In this document: in pieces, positions 42,247-51,085 of the stretch
How the letters are laid out: each line of letters opens with the position of its first letter
Numbering within the stretch: the first letter of the stretch is position 1
Assembly: GCF_009363155.1 (NCBI RefSeq)
Contig: NZ_CP045303.1
Coordinates: 62,001 to 126,000 of the forward strand
From: Azotobacter salinestris
GTDB lineage: Bacteria; Pseudomonadota; Gammaproteobacteria; Pseudomonadales; Pseudomonadaceae
Length of the DNA stretch: 64,000 nt
Direction: 5' to 3'
Position numbers and translations under genes: made by a program
The notes under the pieces: model-generated
Databases searched by the model: none
Told to the model about the DNA's origin: nothing
The model's input: only the letters and a program-made list of their open reading frames with translations

Positions 42247-43731
42247 ATGAAGTCGACAGCAGAACAACTCCCCATCATCCAGTACGAGGGCAACCACCTG
42301 GTGGTGAAGGCCTACGCCGGCTGCGGCAAGACCACCACCCTGGTGGCCTATGCCGAGCAGCACCGCCACCTGCGCATGCTGTACCTGGCCTACAACCGCG
42401 CCATCCGCGACGAGGGCGCGGCCAAGTTCCCGCGCAACGTGGTCTGCAAGACCTCCCACCAGTTGGCCTGGCCCGGCTTCGGCCAGCGCTACCAACACAA
42501 GCTGGGCAACGTCCGCCTGACCGACGCCGCGGGCCTGCTCGAGACCCGCCACTGGGGCAGCGTGCGCGATGCCCTGGCCGTGCTCACCGCCTATCTCTCG
42601 AGCGCCGACCGGGAGATCGGCCTGGCCCATGCGCTTGCCGGGCTCGACGAGGAGACCTTGGCCACCTGCGGGGACGCTCATATCGGCCAAACCATCGGCT
42701 CGGCCCAGCGGCTGTGGGAGGCGATGATCGATCCCCAGCACAAGTTTCCCTGCCAGCACGACGCCTACCTGAAGCTGTTCCAGTTGAGCCGGCCGAAGCT
42801 GCCCTACGAGGTGATCCTGTTCGACGAGGCCCAGGACAGCAACCCGGTCACCGCCGCCCTGGTGGCCGGGCAATCGGCACGGAAGATTTTCGTCGGCGAC
42901 AAGTGGCAGCAGATCTACCGCTGGCGCGGTGCCGAGAACGCTCTCGACGAGCAGATCGAGGAGGGCGCCGATGTCCTCTACCTGACCAACTCGTTTCGCT
43001 TCGGGCCGATGATCGCCGGCGTGGCCAATGCCATCCTCGCGCTGCAGGGCGAGACTCGCCCCCTGGTGGGGCTCGGCCCGCGCGATCGGGTGTCGACGCG
43101 CCTGCCGTTCGGGTGCGAGCGCTACACGGTGCTCAACCGGACGGTGATCGGCGTGATCATGAGCGCCATCGTCGCGGTGAGCCAGGGCAAGGCCGTGCAC
43201 TGGAACGGCGGGATCGAGGCGTACCAGCTCTCCGACCTGGAGGATGTCCATCATCTCCGGGAGGAGCAGGCCGACCGGATTCGCAACCAGCGGCTGCTGG
43301 CGCAGTTCAAGACCTTCGCCGACTTCTCCGAGGCCGCCGAAGAATCCCGGGACCCGGAGATGAAGCGGATGGTCCGCCTCCTCGAGGAGCACCCCAATGT
43401 CCCGCGGCTGATTGCCGCGCTGCGCCGCCATTCCACGGATGACCCCGACGAGGCGGACATCACCGTCAGCACGGTGCACCGGGCCAAGGGCCTAGAGTGG
43501 GACATCGTGGTGCTGGAGGAGGATTTCCCGGATATCTTCGACGACGAGAAAGTTTCTCCAGAGCAAAAGGTCGATGAATTGAACCTGCTGTATGTGGCCG
43601 CTACCCGTGCCAGGCAGCACCTGGTGGTCAACGGCATCGTTCAGCTCGTGATTCAAAGGAGCCATGCTGCAGCCAGAAAGGCTCAGGCATCAATCGATAC
43701 CAAGATGGGCAAGAGCAGTAGCGCCTCGTGA
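42247..43731 (+). CDS. UvrD/Rep-superfamily DNA helicase (Fbh1-like)
   Basis: A 494-residue SF1A helicase: VVKAYAGCGKTTTLVAYAEQ is Walker A, LYLAYNRAIRDEGAAKFPRN is motif Ia, EVILFDEAQDSNPVTAALVA is motif II, VGDKWQQIYRWRGA is motif III, TVHRAKGLEWDIVVLEE is motif V and NLLYVAATRARQHLVVN is motif VI. The smaller size and YNRAI motif are Fbh1-like. It likely removes recombinases or unwinds forks. A 34-bp element precedes it and another follows, where the next gene has been lost to an IS66 fragment. Confidence 0.9.
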   Translation: MKSTAEQLPIIQYEGNHLVVKAYAGCGKTTTLVAYAEQHRHLRMLYLAYNRAIRDEGAAKFPRNVVCKTSHQLAWPGFGQRYQHKLGNVRLTDAAGLLETRHWGSVRDALAVLTAYLSSADREIGLAHALAGLDEETLATCGDAHIGQTIGSAQRLWEAMIDPQHKFPCQHDAYLKLFQLSRPKLPYEVILFDEAQDSNPVTAALVAGQSARKIFVGDKWQQIYRWRGAENALDEQIEEGADVLYLTNSFRFGPMIAGVANAILALQGETRPLVGLGPRDRVSTRLPFGCERYTVLNRTVIGVIMSAIVAVSQGKAVHWNGGIEAYQLSDLEDVHHLREEQADRIRNQRLLAQFKTFADFSEAAEESRDPEMKRMVRLLEEHPNVPRLIAALRRHSTDDPDEADITVSTVHRAKGLEWDIVVLEEDFPDIFDDEKVSPEQKVDELNLLYVAATRARQHLVVNGIVQLVIQRSHAAARKAQASIDTKMGKSSSAS

Positions 43732-43746
43732 TTTCCCAAGGCTCTT

Positions 43747-43780
43747 TTCAAGCCAGAAAATCGCCGGAAAAGACGACACA
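43747..43780 (+). repeat. 34-bp shared element, copy C (downstream gene lost)
   Basis: TTCAAGCCAGAAAATCGCCG followed by GAAAAGACGACACA. The IS66 remnant begins about 8 bases after it, so its target gene is gone. Confidence 0.68.
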
Positions 43781-43787
43781 CCATCAC

Positions 43788-43939
43788 CCGGTGCGGACGG
43801 TTGCGCCAGCGGTCGAAGCCATCCAGCAGCCAGTTCAACTCCTCGGCGCTCAATACGATGGCCTCGTCGCCGGGCTCCGGCGGCGCCTTGAAGCGCTCGG
43901 CCTCCAGGCGCTTTAGCCATAGACAGAAGCCGTTGCGCT
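43788..43939 (-). pseudogene. IS66 TnpB (orf2), exon 2
   Basis: RNGFCLWLKRLEAERFKAPP, PGDEAIVLSAEELNWLLDGF and DRWRNRP are the last two-thirds of the IS66 accessory protein TnpB. After HRVM the frame leaves the family sequence. Its first part lies beyond the group II intron at 45801-45981. Confidence 0.82.
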
Positions 43940-43975
43940 GGTAAGTAGGCCGTAGGGGTTTCACCTTCAGCCTCT

Positions 43976-44010
43976 CGCAGAACCGTACGTGAGCCTCTCA
44001 GCTCATACGG
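43976..44010 (-). ncRNA. Group II intron domain V
   Basis: GAGCCGTATGAGCTGAGAGG and CTCACGTACGGTTC fold into the 34-base hairpin that holds the catalytic triad of group II introns. Confidence 0.8.
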
Positions 44011-45281
44011 CTCCCGTTACCCAGTCGAGTCTCATTTCCAAAGACATGCCAGTGCACGAACAGCGATGGGCACGCTTTCTTCATCCGGTTGAGCCAATCA
44101 GCACTGCGGCGCTTATGTCCTGCCAGTGGTTTGTACTTCTGACGGGCCCAGCGTTGCAGCTTCAAGTCAAAATGATTGAAAACCTTGCGCATGACCGTTT
44201 TGTAGAAAGTCCCATAGTAGTTCCACCACCCACGCAGGGTAGCGTTGTACTGTTGTGATAATTCAAGAAGGCTGGCCGGTGTTTGCCGCTGGATATTCCA
44301 GCTGCGAGTTCGTTGACGCATTCGTTTCAGAGCCTCGTTGCTAGCACCGGGCAGGAAGCTGGTAAACCGGCGTCCATTATTGCCCCATGCCTCTCGTGGC
44401 CGGAAGGTGAATCCCAGAAACGTGAACTGCGTCATTGGGTACACCGCTTTACGGTTGCTGTCCTTGCAATAGACGATCTTCGACTTCTCCGGGTGCATAG
44501 TCAGCAGGCACTCTTCCAAGCGTGCCTTGATGGCCGACATGACCTCGCACGCCTGCTTTTCGCTACGGCAATGAACCACCGCATCGTCGGCGTAGCGTGC
44601 GAATGGACAACCTGGAAAAGTCCGCTGCATCCAGGCATCGAACGTATAATGCATGAACAGGTTCATCAATAACGGGCTGATCACCCCTCCTTGAGGTGTA
44701 CCACTTTCACGCGGTACCTGAACCCCATTTGCAGTCTCAAACGGCGCTTTAAGCCACCGCTCGATATACAACAGAATCCATTCATCCTTTATGTGATGCC
44801 TGACCGCTTTGAGCAGCAGCTCATGATCAATGTGATCAAAGGCTCCCTTGATATCGAACTCCACCACCCAATTAATATTCCAGCAGCGCCTGCGAGTGAT
44901 CTCCACCGCCTGTTTGGCTGACTTTCCCGGCCGGTATCCATAGGAATCCGGATGGAACAGACAGTCCAGACTCGGCTCTATAAGCAGCTTGACGGCGGTC
45001 TGGGCCACCCGATCGGCTACTGTTGGAATACCCAGCTTGCGTTTGCCTCCTGATTGCTTCGGAATTTCCACCTGCTTAACCGGCGGCGGGAAATAGGAAC
45101 CCGACGACATGCGGTTCCAAACCTTGTAAAGGTTCCGTTGCAGCTTCTGCTCGAACTGGGCAATAGATTGTTCATCTATCCCAGCGGCTCCTCGATTGGC
45201 TTTCACACGCTGGTAGGCCTCCCAAACTGTCAGTTTGGAAATGCTGTACGACTTTGCTGTGCTCATGACACTCCTCCCCAC
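43998..45281 (-). CDS. ltrA: Group II intron reverse transcriptase/maturase
   Basis: A 427-residue intron protein. Reverse transcriptase motifs are VKQVEIPKQSGGKRKLGIPT, VVEFDIKGAFDHIDHELLLK, GTPQGGVISPLLMNLFMHYT and FARYADDAVVHCRS with the YADD core. The maturase X domain follows (SQQYNATLRGWWNYYGTFYK, RWARQKYKPLAG). No HNH endonuclease domain follows. The protein promotes splicing and retrohoming of the intron that contains it. All motifs are intact. Confidence 0.95.
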   Translation of the reverse strand: MGRSVMSTAKSYSISKLTVWEAYQRVKANRGAAGIDEQSIAQFEQKLQRNLYKVWNRMSSGSYFPPPVKQVEIPKQSGGKRKLGIPTVADRVAQTAVKLLIEPSLDCLFHPDSYGYRPGKSAKQAVEITRRRCWNINWVVEFDIKGAFDHIDHELLLKAVRHHIKDEWILLYIERWLKAPFETANGVQVPRESGTPQGGVISPLLMNLFMHYTFDAWMQRTFPGCPFARYADDAVVHCRSEKQACEVMSAIKARLEECLLTMHPEKSKIVYCKDSNRKAVYPMTQFTFLGFTFRPREAWGNNGRRFTSFLPGASNEALKRMRQRTRSWNIQRQTPASLLELSQQYNATLRGWWNYYGTFYKTVMRKVFNHFDLKLQRWARQKYKPLAGHKRRSADWLNRMKKACPSLFVHWHVFGNETRLGNGSRMS

Positions 45282-45800
45282 CGAAGCAGGTTGATGACAT
45301 AAGCCAGCCGGGCAACGCCACCCCTTCGCTCCATTCTCATTACAAGAACTTCGTCACTACTACGAATGGCTCCGCCCCTCGACCTTTGCATCGGTATTCT
45401 TCCTCGCGGTGGTAGCCGCTTGTCATTTCCCTTGGCATCAAAGGCGAGGTTCTCACGTTCCATATCAAAGCCTGTATTGAGCTCATGCCGCCTATACACC
45501 GGCTGCCATCTGGACAGTAGACAGGTATCTTCCAGACTGATCCCGAGGCTATTGGGCGACCTCGGTTTTGGCAGCGTTTGAATCCTTAACGATGCGTCTT
45601 CGGACGGTTTGCTTTCGCTCATCTTCTCAATACGTACCTGACGCCGTTATCGGCGCCTTTTCCAACGGTCGCTCACCACCACGCCTTTTGAACGCAGCAG
45701 CACCGGGCGGTTTGAAGCCAGCTCCTGCAAGCAGACTCCGGGAGGCCTACTCCCATCTTTGATACAGCATCGCTGGCTTACGCCAGCGTTCGTGACACAC

Positions 45801-45981
45801 CCCAGTACAGGATTTTCACCCGGTTGCGCGCCCGGTTGAGAAAAACGAACAGCACCGGATCGAACACCGCCAGCCGGATATCGAGTTCGACCAGGGCGGT
45901 GAGGCCATCGATGGATTTCCGGAAGTCGACGGGTTTGGGGTAGAGATAGACCTTTTCGACTTTGACATCGGGTCACATCAT
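45801..45981 (-). pseudogene. IS66 TnpB (orf2), exon 1, with a nonsense codon
   Basis: Reading from ATG at 45981 gives MM, a TGA at codon 3, then PDVKVEKVYLYPKPVDFRKS, IDGLTALVELDIRLAVFDPV and LFVFLNRARNRVKILYW, the conserved N-terminal half of IS66 TnpB. The stop replaces the Arg codon (CGA to TGA) of MMRPDVKVEKV. The sequence then meets the intron. Confidence 0.8.
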
Positions 45982-46247
45982 GTGGCTGGCTCCAGAAAAG
46001 AATCGGGAGCACAGCATTGGCGGGCCTTTACCTCTGTTGAAGATGAGGTTCATGGAGCGCTTTCTATGAAAACGCCGGCCGAGGCCTATGCTTTAGCCGC
46101 GTAACCTGTGCAGGTTTCGCTGGGACATTACACCGCTGCTGAAGTAGTGTCTGTCACTCAAGCGGACTCTAGGGCGCAGTCTACGCCCTAATCGTCTCAA
46201 CATATTTCCCAGCCTATGGCGATCTACACAACTACGACGCTTCGTGT
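45982..46247. other. Boundary between IS66 remnant and metabolic island
   Basis: No gene found. This 265-base stretch separates the IS66 orf2 start from the end of the HIT-protein gene and marks a change from GC-rich to AT-rich DNA. Confidence 0.3.
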
Positions 46248-46691
46248 TTATAGAGGCTGCGAAAAATAGGCCCTGAGGGTTTCCTTGAGTACTGATTGAG
46301 CGTCCAATACCTCTTGGGTCGGCTCTGACTGTGAGCTACCGAACCTTTTCCGCGCCCAGCTGAAAAAAAAAGGACCATCAATAATACGTTCATTGTGTTC
46401 CGCCAAATATAATTTGGTCACAGAAGCATACCTGGGGAAAACATGAAAATGCAGTTCAGGATTGAGCTCAGAAATACGCATTATGTATATTTTTTCAGGA
46501 GAAAATAGAGTGTTTAAGGCTCGTTCCGCAAAAGCTAAGCCATTCATCAGTTCAGCACTTTCCGCCGAACTGAGTTCCGCGAGCTTAGATACGAGCCGCT
46601 GAAACGAAATGATCATGTAGCCAGGAACTTCACAGTCCCGGCAGTGAGAGATTACGATGTGTTTTCCCGAATAAATTATCCGCGCTGACAT
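46248..46691 (-). CDS. HIT-superfamily protein
   Basis: A 147-residue protein with CRDCEVPGYMIISFQRLVSK, AELMNGLAFAERALNTLFSP and ELHFHVFPRYA, the HxHxF/H end of the histidine-triad fold. HIT proteins hydrolyse or transfer nucleotides from nucleotide-linked substrates. I start at ATG 46691, two bases after the SDR stop. It is the last gene of the eight-gene operon and could release a nucleotide or adenylated intermediate. Confidence 0.72.
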   Translation of the reverse strand: MSARIIYSGKHIVISHCRDCEVPGYMIISFQRLVSKLAELSSAESAELMNGLAFAERALNTLFSPEKIYIMRISELNPELHFHVFPRYASVTKLYLAEHNERIIDGPFFFSWARKRFGSSQSEPTQEVLDAQSVLKETLRAYFSQPL

Positions 46692-46693
46692 GA

Positions 46694-47488
46694 CTAGCCT
46701 CCCATGAACCAACCATGATTAACGTGTATGGTCTGCCCGGTTAAGCTCATGCCGGAGGTCAGTAGAAAAGTGAGCGTGTTCACAATTTCTTCAGGAGTGC
46801 CTAACTGATGACTGGGTATTTGTTCTTTCAGGTTTTTGATGAAGCTCTCATCGAATTTACCCATCCCGCCGGAAACCGCACCGGGAGCAATAGCGTAGAC
46901 CGGGATATTGAATTCGCTGAATTCGCGTGCCAAGGACTTTGTGAGGTTGATCACGCCAGCTTTTGATGCGCTGTAATGAGCTGCAGAGACACTATAGGGA
47001 AATATCTGGTGAGTGCCAACTCCAGAGCCGGTGGCGCCCATCATGGATGCAATATTGATAATTTTTCCTTCCTTGGCTTTCAGAACACCAAAAAAATACT
47101 TACACATCAAAAAAACGCTTTTTAAATTAGTTTGCATTACAAGGTCCCACTCCTGATCATCGATATCCAAGGCCGGTATTCTCTTGCCATTGGATAACTT
47201 TGGAGAGATGCCTGCGTTATTGATCAGTATGTCGATGCCGTTGAATCTATCCTGGACCACCTGTGCCGCCTGTATCACTTCTTGGGATGAAGAAATATTA
47301 ACTTCTAGCGCAAGTACTTGAGTTTCAGGGTGTTCGGTGTGAATTTTCGATTGAAGAGCGCCCAGATTGATTTTGTGAGTATCAATAACTACCAAGTTGT
47401 AGCCCATACTTGCCAGGCGCGAGGATAGACATGTGCCGATTGTGCCACCTGCGCCTGTCACTACGGCGGTCAATTGTCCTGAAGCCAT
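46694..47488 (-). CDS. SDR-family oxidoreductase
   Basis: A 264-residue classical short-chain dehydrogenase. VVTGAGGTIGTCLSSRLASM binds the nucleotide, GIDILINNAGISPKLSNGKR is conserved, INIASMMGATGSG has the Ser, and HYSASKAGVINLTKSLAREF has Tyr and Lys. It ends with SLTGQTIHVNHGWFMGG. The cofactor loop has Asp after VVI, which favours NAD. It lies two bases from the isomerase gene on one side and from the HIT gene on the other. Confidence 0.9.
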   Translation of the reverse strand: MASGQLTAVVTGAGGTIGTCLSSRLASMGYNLVVIDTHKINLGALQSKIHTEHPETQVLALEVNISSSQEVIQAAQVVQDRFNGIDILINNAGISPKLSNGKRIPALDIDDQEWDLVMQTNLKSVFLMCKYFFGVLKAKEGKIINIASMMGATGSGVGTHQIFPYSVSAAHYSASKAGVINLTKSLAREFSEFNIPVYAIAPGAVSGGMGKFDESFIKNLKEQIPSHQLGTPEEIVNTLTFLLTSGMSLTGQTIHVNHGWFMGG

Positions 47489-47491
47489 GGT

Positions 47492-48313
47492 TTATGCTCC
47501 TATTTGCTGCAATGTTGAAGTATAGGCGTTGAGCACAGAGTCAATGTGGCGCTGTGATGCTGAGTCCTTGTTCAGTACCTCCAAACTGACCGGTGCCTTG
47601 ACACCCATTTTCCGAAGGGTTTTAAAAAACGGGATAAGAGGAAAGTTACCCAGTCCGGGTGCTACCCGGTAGCCGCGGGTTATTTCGATCAGTGACAGCT
47701 TCGAAAAAAGGTCGGGGTTATTAATCAAGTCATTGATATGGATGAGAAAGATCTTTTCCGATGGAATCTTCTCCAACGCGTTCAGATCCGGGTCACCCAT
47801 AAAGAAATGATAGGTATCTAACAGAATGCCCACGTTGTCTCGGTCGACAGCGGCGAGCAGTTCGTGTAACCCTGTGATTGAAGGGATCTCTGTCCAGGGA
47901 AGGAACTCGATCGCTAGGGAAAGATCCTCCTGCTCCAGCTTTTCTGAGAGCTTTCTGATGTTCTCTCTGTATAGAGATGGTTGAAGGTTTTCTCCAAATG
48001 TCGCCGCAGTGAGAAAGGGCGCACCGAACAGCTTTGCATAATAAATTCCTTGCGAAATTTCATGCTGTAGTTCTGGGCTTTCATACTCATGAGTGAAAAG
48101 AAATTTTAAGAAATTAATCTCAATTACGTCGACTTTTTTTGTCTGCAATGCAGATTTTATGTCCTGCACATCGGTATTCTCCTGATCAAGCCAAAGATCA
48201 AGCTTCTCGAACCATAATCCAATACCAGAAAATTGCGAGTTGGAGATCAGGTTTATCTTTTCCAATGGTGACATAGCAAATCCGAAACTACCCTCATTGA
48301 TATAAATCTTCAT
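47492..48313 (-). CDS. Sugar phosphate isomerase/epimerase-like TIM-barrel protein
   Basis: A 273-residue AP-endonuclease-2-fold enzyme. Likely metal ligands are Glu in LSLAIEFLPWTEIPS, Asp and His in VGILLDTYHFFMGD, His in IFLIHINDLI and Glu in APVSLEVLNKD. Family members isomerise or dehydrate sugars or cyclitols. It lies three bases after the transketolase C-terminal subunit gene. The substrate cannot be told from sequence. Confidence 0.8.
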   Translation of the reverse strand: MKIYINEGSFGFAMSPLEKINLISNSQFSGIGLWFEKLDLWLDQENTDVQDIKSALQTKKVDVIEINFLKFLFTHEYESPELQHEISQGIYYAKLFGAPFLTAATFGENLQPSLYRENIRKLSEKLEQEDLSLAIEFLPWTEIPSITGLHELLAAVDRDNVGILLDTYHFFMGDPDLNALEKIPSEKIFLIHINDLINNPDLFSKLSLIEITRGYRVAPGLGNFPLIPFFKTLRKMGVKAPVSLEVLNKDSASQRHIDSVLNAYTSTLQQIGA

Positions 48314-48316
48314 CGA

Positions 48317-49246
48317 TCAACCCTCCAATATACTCAGACATTTATTGATAATTCCAGGGATGTTAAGGGTGTGAAATTCTAAAGCTCGGTCATAGGTTTG
48401 GTTGCGAACGACTAGGTCACCCACCCCCAGGCAATGTATCCTGCTACCGGCCTGCTTCAAGGACGACGAAAACCCTATGGAGGCTCCGGTTCCGCAGAAC
48501 GCCAAGTGTTCTTCTACGATCAGCAGGTTTTGGTAATTGTCCACGTATTCTTGGGTACGTGACTGCAAGCGCTTAACGTCTAAGTCGCACAATGGATGCA
48601 CGGGGATGTCAAGTTTTAAACTTGACTTTATGTGTTCCGAGGCAAGTAAGCTTCGTTTTACCGACTGGCCTGTCGCAAGTATTGCTAACGCATTTGAATC
48701 CTTGAACGTGGACGGATTCGAGGCCACATGGGCATCGAGGTAATCACTCCCGGGAAGCGGATTCTCGATTCTAAAGTATGACGGTCCCTGGTGCTCAAGC
48801 GCATCGTCAAGGCAGTACTTAGTGCTGAGAATACTGTAAGGCGAGTATATGTTGAGGTTCGGTAGCGACCGAGTAACATTGATATCATCTATTTGTAAAT
48901 GCGTATACCCCTGGTCGGAGTAATAGAGGCCGCACCAAAGACCGACAAATATAACCTTGAGCTTGTTCTCACAAATTATTGAACGTAGTTGTTCGTACCC
49001 TCGGTATAGCAGAAAGGTCGATATTCCAAACACGAACACCGTCGCCCCTTCTCGGGCAAGTCCAGCAGCGACGTCAAAGGCGTTTTGTTCGGCCACTCCC
49101 ACATCGATAAAGCGATGACCCAGTCGATTCTTGAAAACGTGCAGGTTTGAAGAGATAGCCGAGTCGACAGCCAGGACGTAAATGTCCGCACTTTCGGCGT
49201 ATAAAATAATGTGATTATTAATGATGTCCCTTAAATCTTTCTTCAT
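48317..49246 (-). CDS. Transketolase C-terminal subunit
   Basis: A 309-residue protein matching the pyrimidine-binding and C-terminal domains of transketolase. RFIDVGVAEQNAFDVAAGLA has the catalytic Glu that activates thiamine pyrophosphate. VFVFGISTFLLYRGYEQLRS and GYTHLQIDDINVTRSLPNLN lie where the subunit interface is expected. It works with the upstream gene product as a split transketolase, moving two-carbon ketol units between sugars. Confidence 0.9.
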   Translation of the reverse strand: MKKDLRDIINNHIILYAESADIYVLAVDSAISSNLHVFKNRLGHRFIDVGVAEQNAFDVAAGLAREGATVFVFGISTFLLYRGYEQLRSIICENKLKVIFVGLWCGLYYSDQGYTHLQIDDINVTRSLPNLNIYSPYSILSTKYCLDDALEHQGPSYFRIENPLPGSDYLDAHVASNPSTFKDSNALAILATGQSVKRSLLASEHIKSSLKLDIPVHPLCDLDVKRLQSRTQEYVDNYQNLLIVEEHLAFCGTGASIGFSSSLKQAGSRIHCLGVGDLVVRNQTYDRALEFHTLNIPGIINKCLSILEG

Positions 49247-49267
49247 CTGCGCGGCTCCTAGCGTGGT

Positions 49268-50053
49268 TCAGTGAACATCCAATTCGCTTTTTACAAAATC
49301 CAACTCCAATGCAGTAGGGACTCGATAGTGCCAACTGAGATCTTTAGCACAAAAGCTGATGCCATGCCCTTTTATGGTATGGGCGATCAGTACAGAAGGA
49401 CCTTCGGTTTTATTTTGCTTGATGGTGCTAATGGCATCGATAATTTCTTCAGTATTATGTCCATTCACACTGAGTACGTTGCAGCCAAAGGAAGTTAGCT
49501 TGTCGACCAAGGGTTCGATATTCATCACCATCGCGGTAGTGCCATCAATTTGAACTTTATTGTAATTAATAATGATGATGAGATTATTGATCGAGAAGTG
49601 AGCGGCTGCCATGATCCCTTCCCAGTTACTACCTTCATCAAGTTCACCATCACCGACGACCACATACAAGGTTCCCTCTACGGCAGTGTTAAACTTTTTA
49701 TGCAGGCCCATTCCAACAGCCATGGAGATTCCATGGCCGAGAGAACCAGAGGTCATGTCTGAAAACGGTAGGTCGTCATTAGGGAACATGGTTAAATCTG
49801 ATCCCTCTTTTAAAAACTCAGAAAGTTTGAATTCTTGATTTTTTAGTGCATGTTGCACGCAATATAGGGCTAGTGCACCTTGGCAGGAACTCAGCAAAAA
49901 CCTATCGTGCGGTGGTTTGTAGTGAGTGGAAAAAACAGACCATAAAATTTCGACCATCGACAGCGAAGAGGCAATATGTCCGCCCCCCGAGTCATGGCAC
50001 AGTTTGAAGATCTGATAACGGATATTTTTTTCAATACGATCATAGCTAAGCAT
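49268..50053 (-). CDS. Transketolase N-terminal subunit
   Basis: A 261-residue protein with the TPP-binding half: HDSGGGHIASSLSMVEILWS, DMTSGSLGHGISMAVGMGLH and VVGDGELDEGSNWEGIMAAA with the GDG...N metal motif. It ends after SWHYRVPTALELDFVKSELD. Length is that of split transketolases in catabolic or biosynthetic operons rather than the 660-residue housekeeping form. The C-terminal subunit gene follows 21 bases later. Confidence 0.9.
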   Translation of the reverse strand: MLSYDRIEKNIRYQIFKLCHDSGGGHIASSLSMVEILWSVFSTHYKPPHDRFLLSSCQGALALYCVQHALKNQEFKLSEFLKEGSDLTMFPNDDLPFSDMTSGSLGHGISMAVGMGLHKKFNTAVEGTLYVVVGDGELDEGSNWEGIMAAAHFSINNLIIIINYNKVQIDGTTAMVMNIEPLVDKLTSFGCNVLSVNGHNTEEIIDAISTIKQNKTEGPSVLIAHTIKGHGISFCAKDLSWHYRVPTALELDFVKSELDVH

Positions 50054-50074
50054 GTGAAGTCCGCCGCCTTTTTC

Positions 50075-51085
50075 TCAGTTGAAGTTAAAGGCTGATTTGA
50101 TTCCTTCCTTGTTCCTAGCGAAATTGAACGCCTGTTGATATTCATTCGGGTTAAAGAAGTGAGTCGTCAGTCCGGTGAGCTTATGGCGACTGGTTTCTAT
50201 GTAGTTACAGGCCGTCACCATATGGCTGTGGTGTATGCCTTTGCTCGTCGATATACGGCACCCGCTTTTGACGATATCGGAGGAGCTGATGCCTTTTTCT
50301 GTTGAGAGGTTCAGGACTCTGAGATGTCCGCCGGGTTTACACCGATTCAGTGCGAACGCTGCACCGGAACTGGTGTTGCTCGAGTCAATGACGAGGTCGT
50401 ACTGCTGCAGTGTTGCTGGGGCGACATCAGTCTTGAAGGCATTTTTTGCGCCGAGGCTGAGTGCTTTCTCAAGGCGTTGATCGTCGCTGCTCAGGCCAAA
50501 CACATCGACCGAGTGATCGCTTTCCGCCAATAGGAGTGTATGCAGAAGACCCAGTATCCCTGGTCCGACGACTGCGACCGTCAATGCCTTATTTCGACGT
50601 TCCTCAAAAATACTGGCAATGGAGTTCAGGGCAATGGAAAGCGGCTCTGCGAGCACGCTGATTTGGGGAGGGACGTCTTTCGATATTTTGTGAACCATCG
50701 ACTCGTCAATGGTCAAGTACTCAGAAAACGTACCGTTGGTATTAATACCGATATGCAGCCAGTTGCTGCAGTAATTAGTCAGGCCTTGTACACATGTGTC
50801 ACATCTCTGGCAGGGGAAAACGGTCTCAAACACCACATGGTCTCCCCTCTTGAAGGGACTACCAGGAGCGCTTTGGGCAACGTGACCACACCCTTCATGA
50901 CCGAGTATTCCGTTGGGCTTTAACAACGCTTTGTTGTAGTACTTGCCGTCGACGATTTTCAGATCAGTCGAACAAATGCCTGCCAGCTGGATCTTGATCT
51001 TTATGGGGCGAGGATAAAATTCAGCATCGTGGTGGTCAATGTCTTGATAAATGACGCGTTCTCCATCATAGATTAACGCTTTCAT
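50075..51085 (-). CDS. Zinc-dependent medium-chain dehydrogenase
   Basis: A 336-residue sorbitol/threonine-dehydrogenase-like enzyme. AGICSTDLKIVDGKYYNKAL and GILGHEGCGHVAQ give the catalytic zinc ligands; CQRCDTCVQGLTNYC is the structural zinc loop. VAVVGPGILGLLHTLLLAES is the nucleotide fold. It probably oxidises a polyol or reduces a keto sugar with NAD(H). It overlaps the Gfo/Idh/MocA gene by 20 bases. Confidence 0.9.
   Translation of the reverse strand: MKALIYDGERVIYQDIDHHDAEFYPRPIKIKIQLAGICSTDLKIVDGKYYNKALLKPNGILGHEGCGHVAQSAPGSPFKRGDHVVFETVFPCQRCDTCVQGLTNYCSNWLHIGINTNGTFSEYLTIDESMVHKISKDVPPQISVLAEPLSIALNSIASIFEERRNKALTVAVVGPGILGLLHTLLLAESDHSVDVFGLSSDDQRLEKALSLGAKNAFKTDVAPATLQQYDLVIDSSNTSSGAAFALNRCKPGGHLRVLNLSTEKGISSSDIVKSGCRISTSKGIHHSHMVTACNYIETSRHKLTGLTTHFFNPNEYQQAFNFARNKEGIKSAFNFN

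Larger units (their letters stand above)
43940..45800 (-). mobile_element. Group II intron inserted in IS66 TnpB
   Basis: The minus strand starts GTGTGTCACGAACGCTGG at 45800, a GUGYG-type 5' end, and finishes with domain V (43976-44010) and a final hairpin before 43940. Joining TACTGGG (exon 1) to AGCGCAACGGC (exon 2) restores TAC TGG GAG CGC AAC, the IS66 reading frame. The 3' boundary may shift by one base, because an AY end would fall at 43941. The intron is about 1.86 kb. Confidence 0.82.

Noticed and set aside
42238-43479. A 413-codon minus-strand frame
   Set aside because: It is antisense to the UvrD-like helicase, whose seven helicase motifs are clear on the plus strand.
45263-45622. 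A 119-codon minus-strand frame before the reverse transcriptase
   Set aside because: It lies in the structured 5' RNA region of the group II intron.
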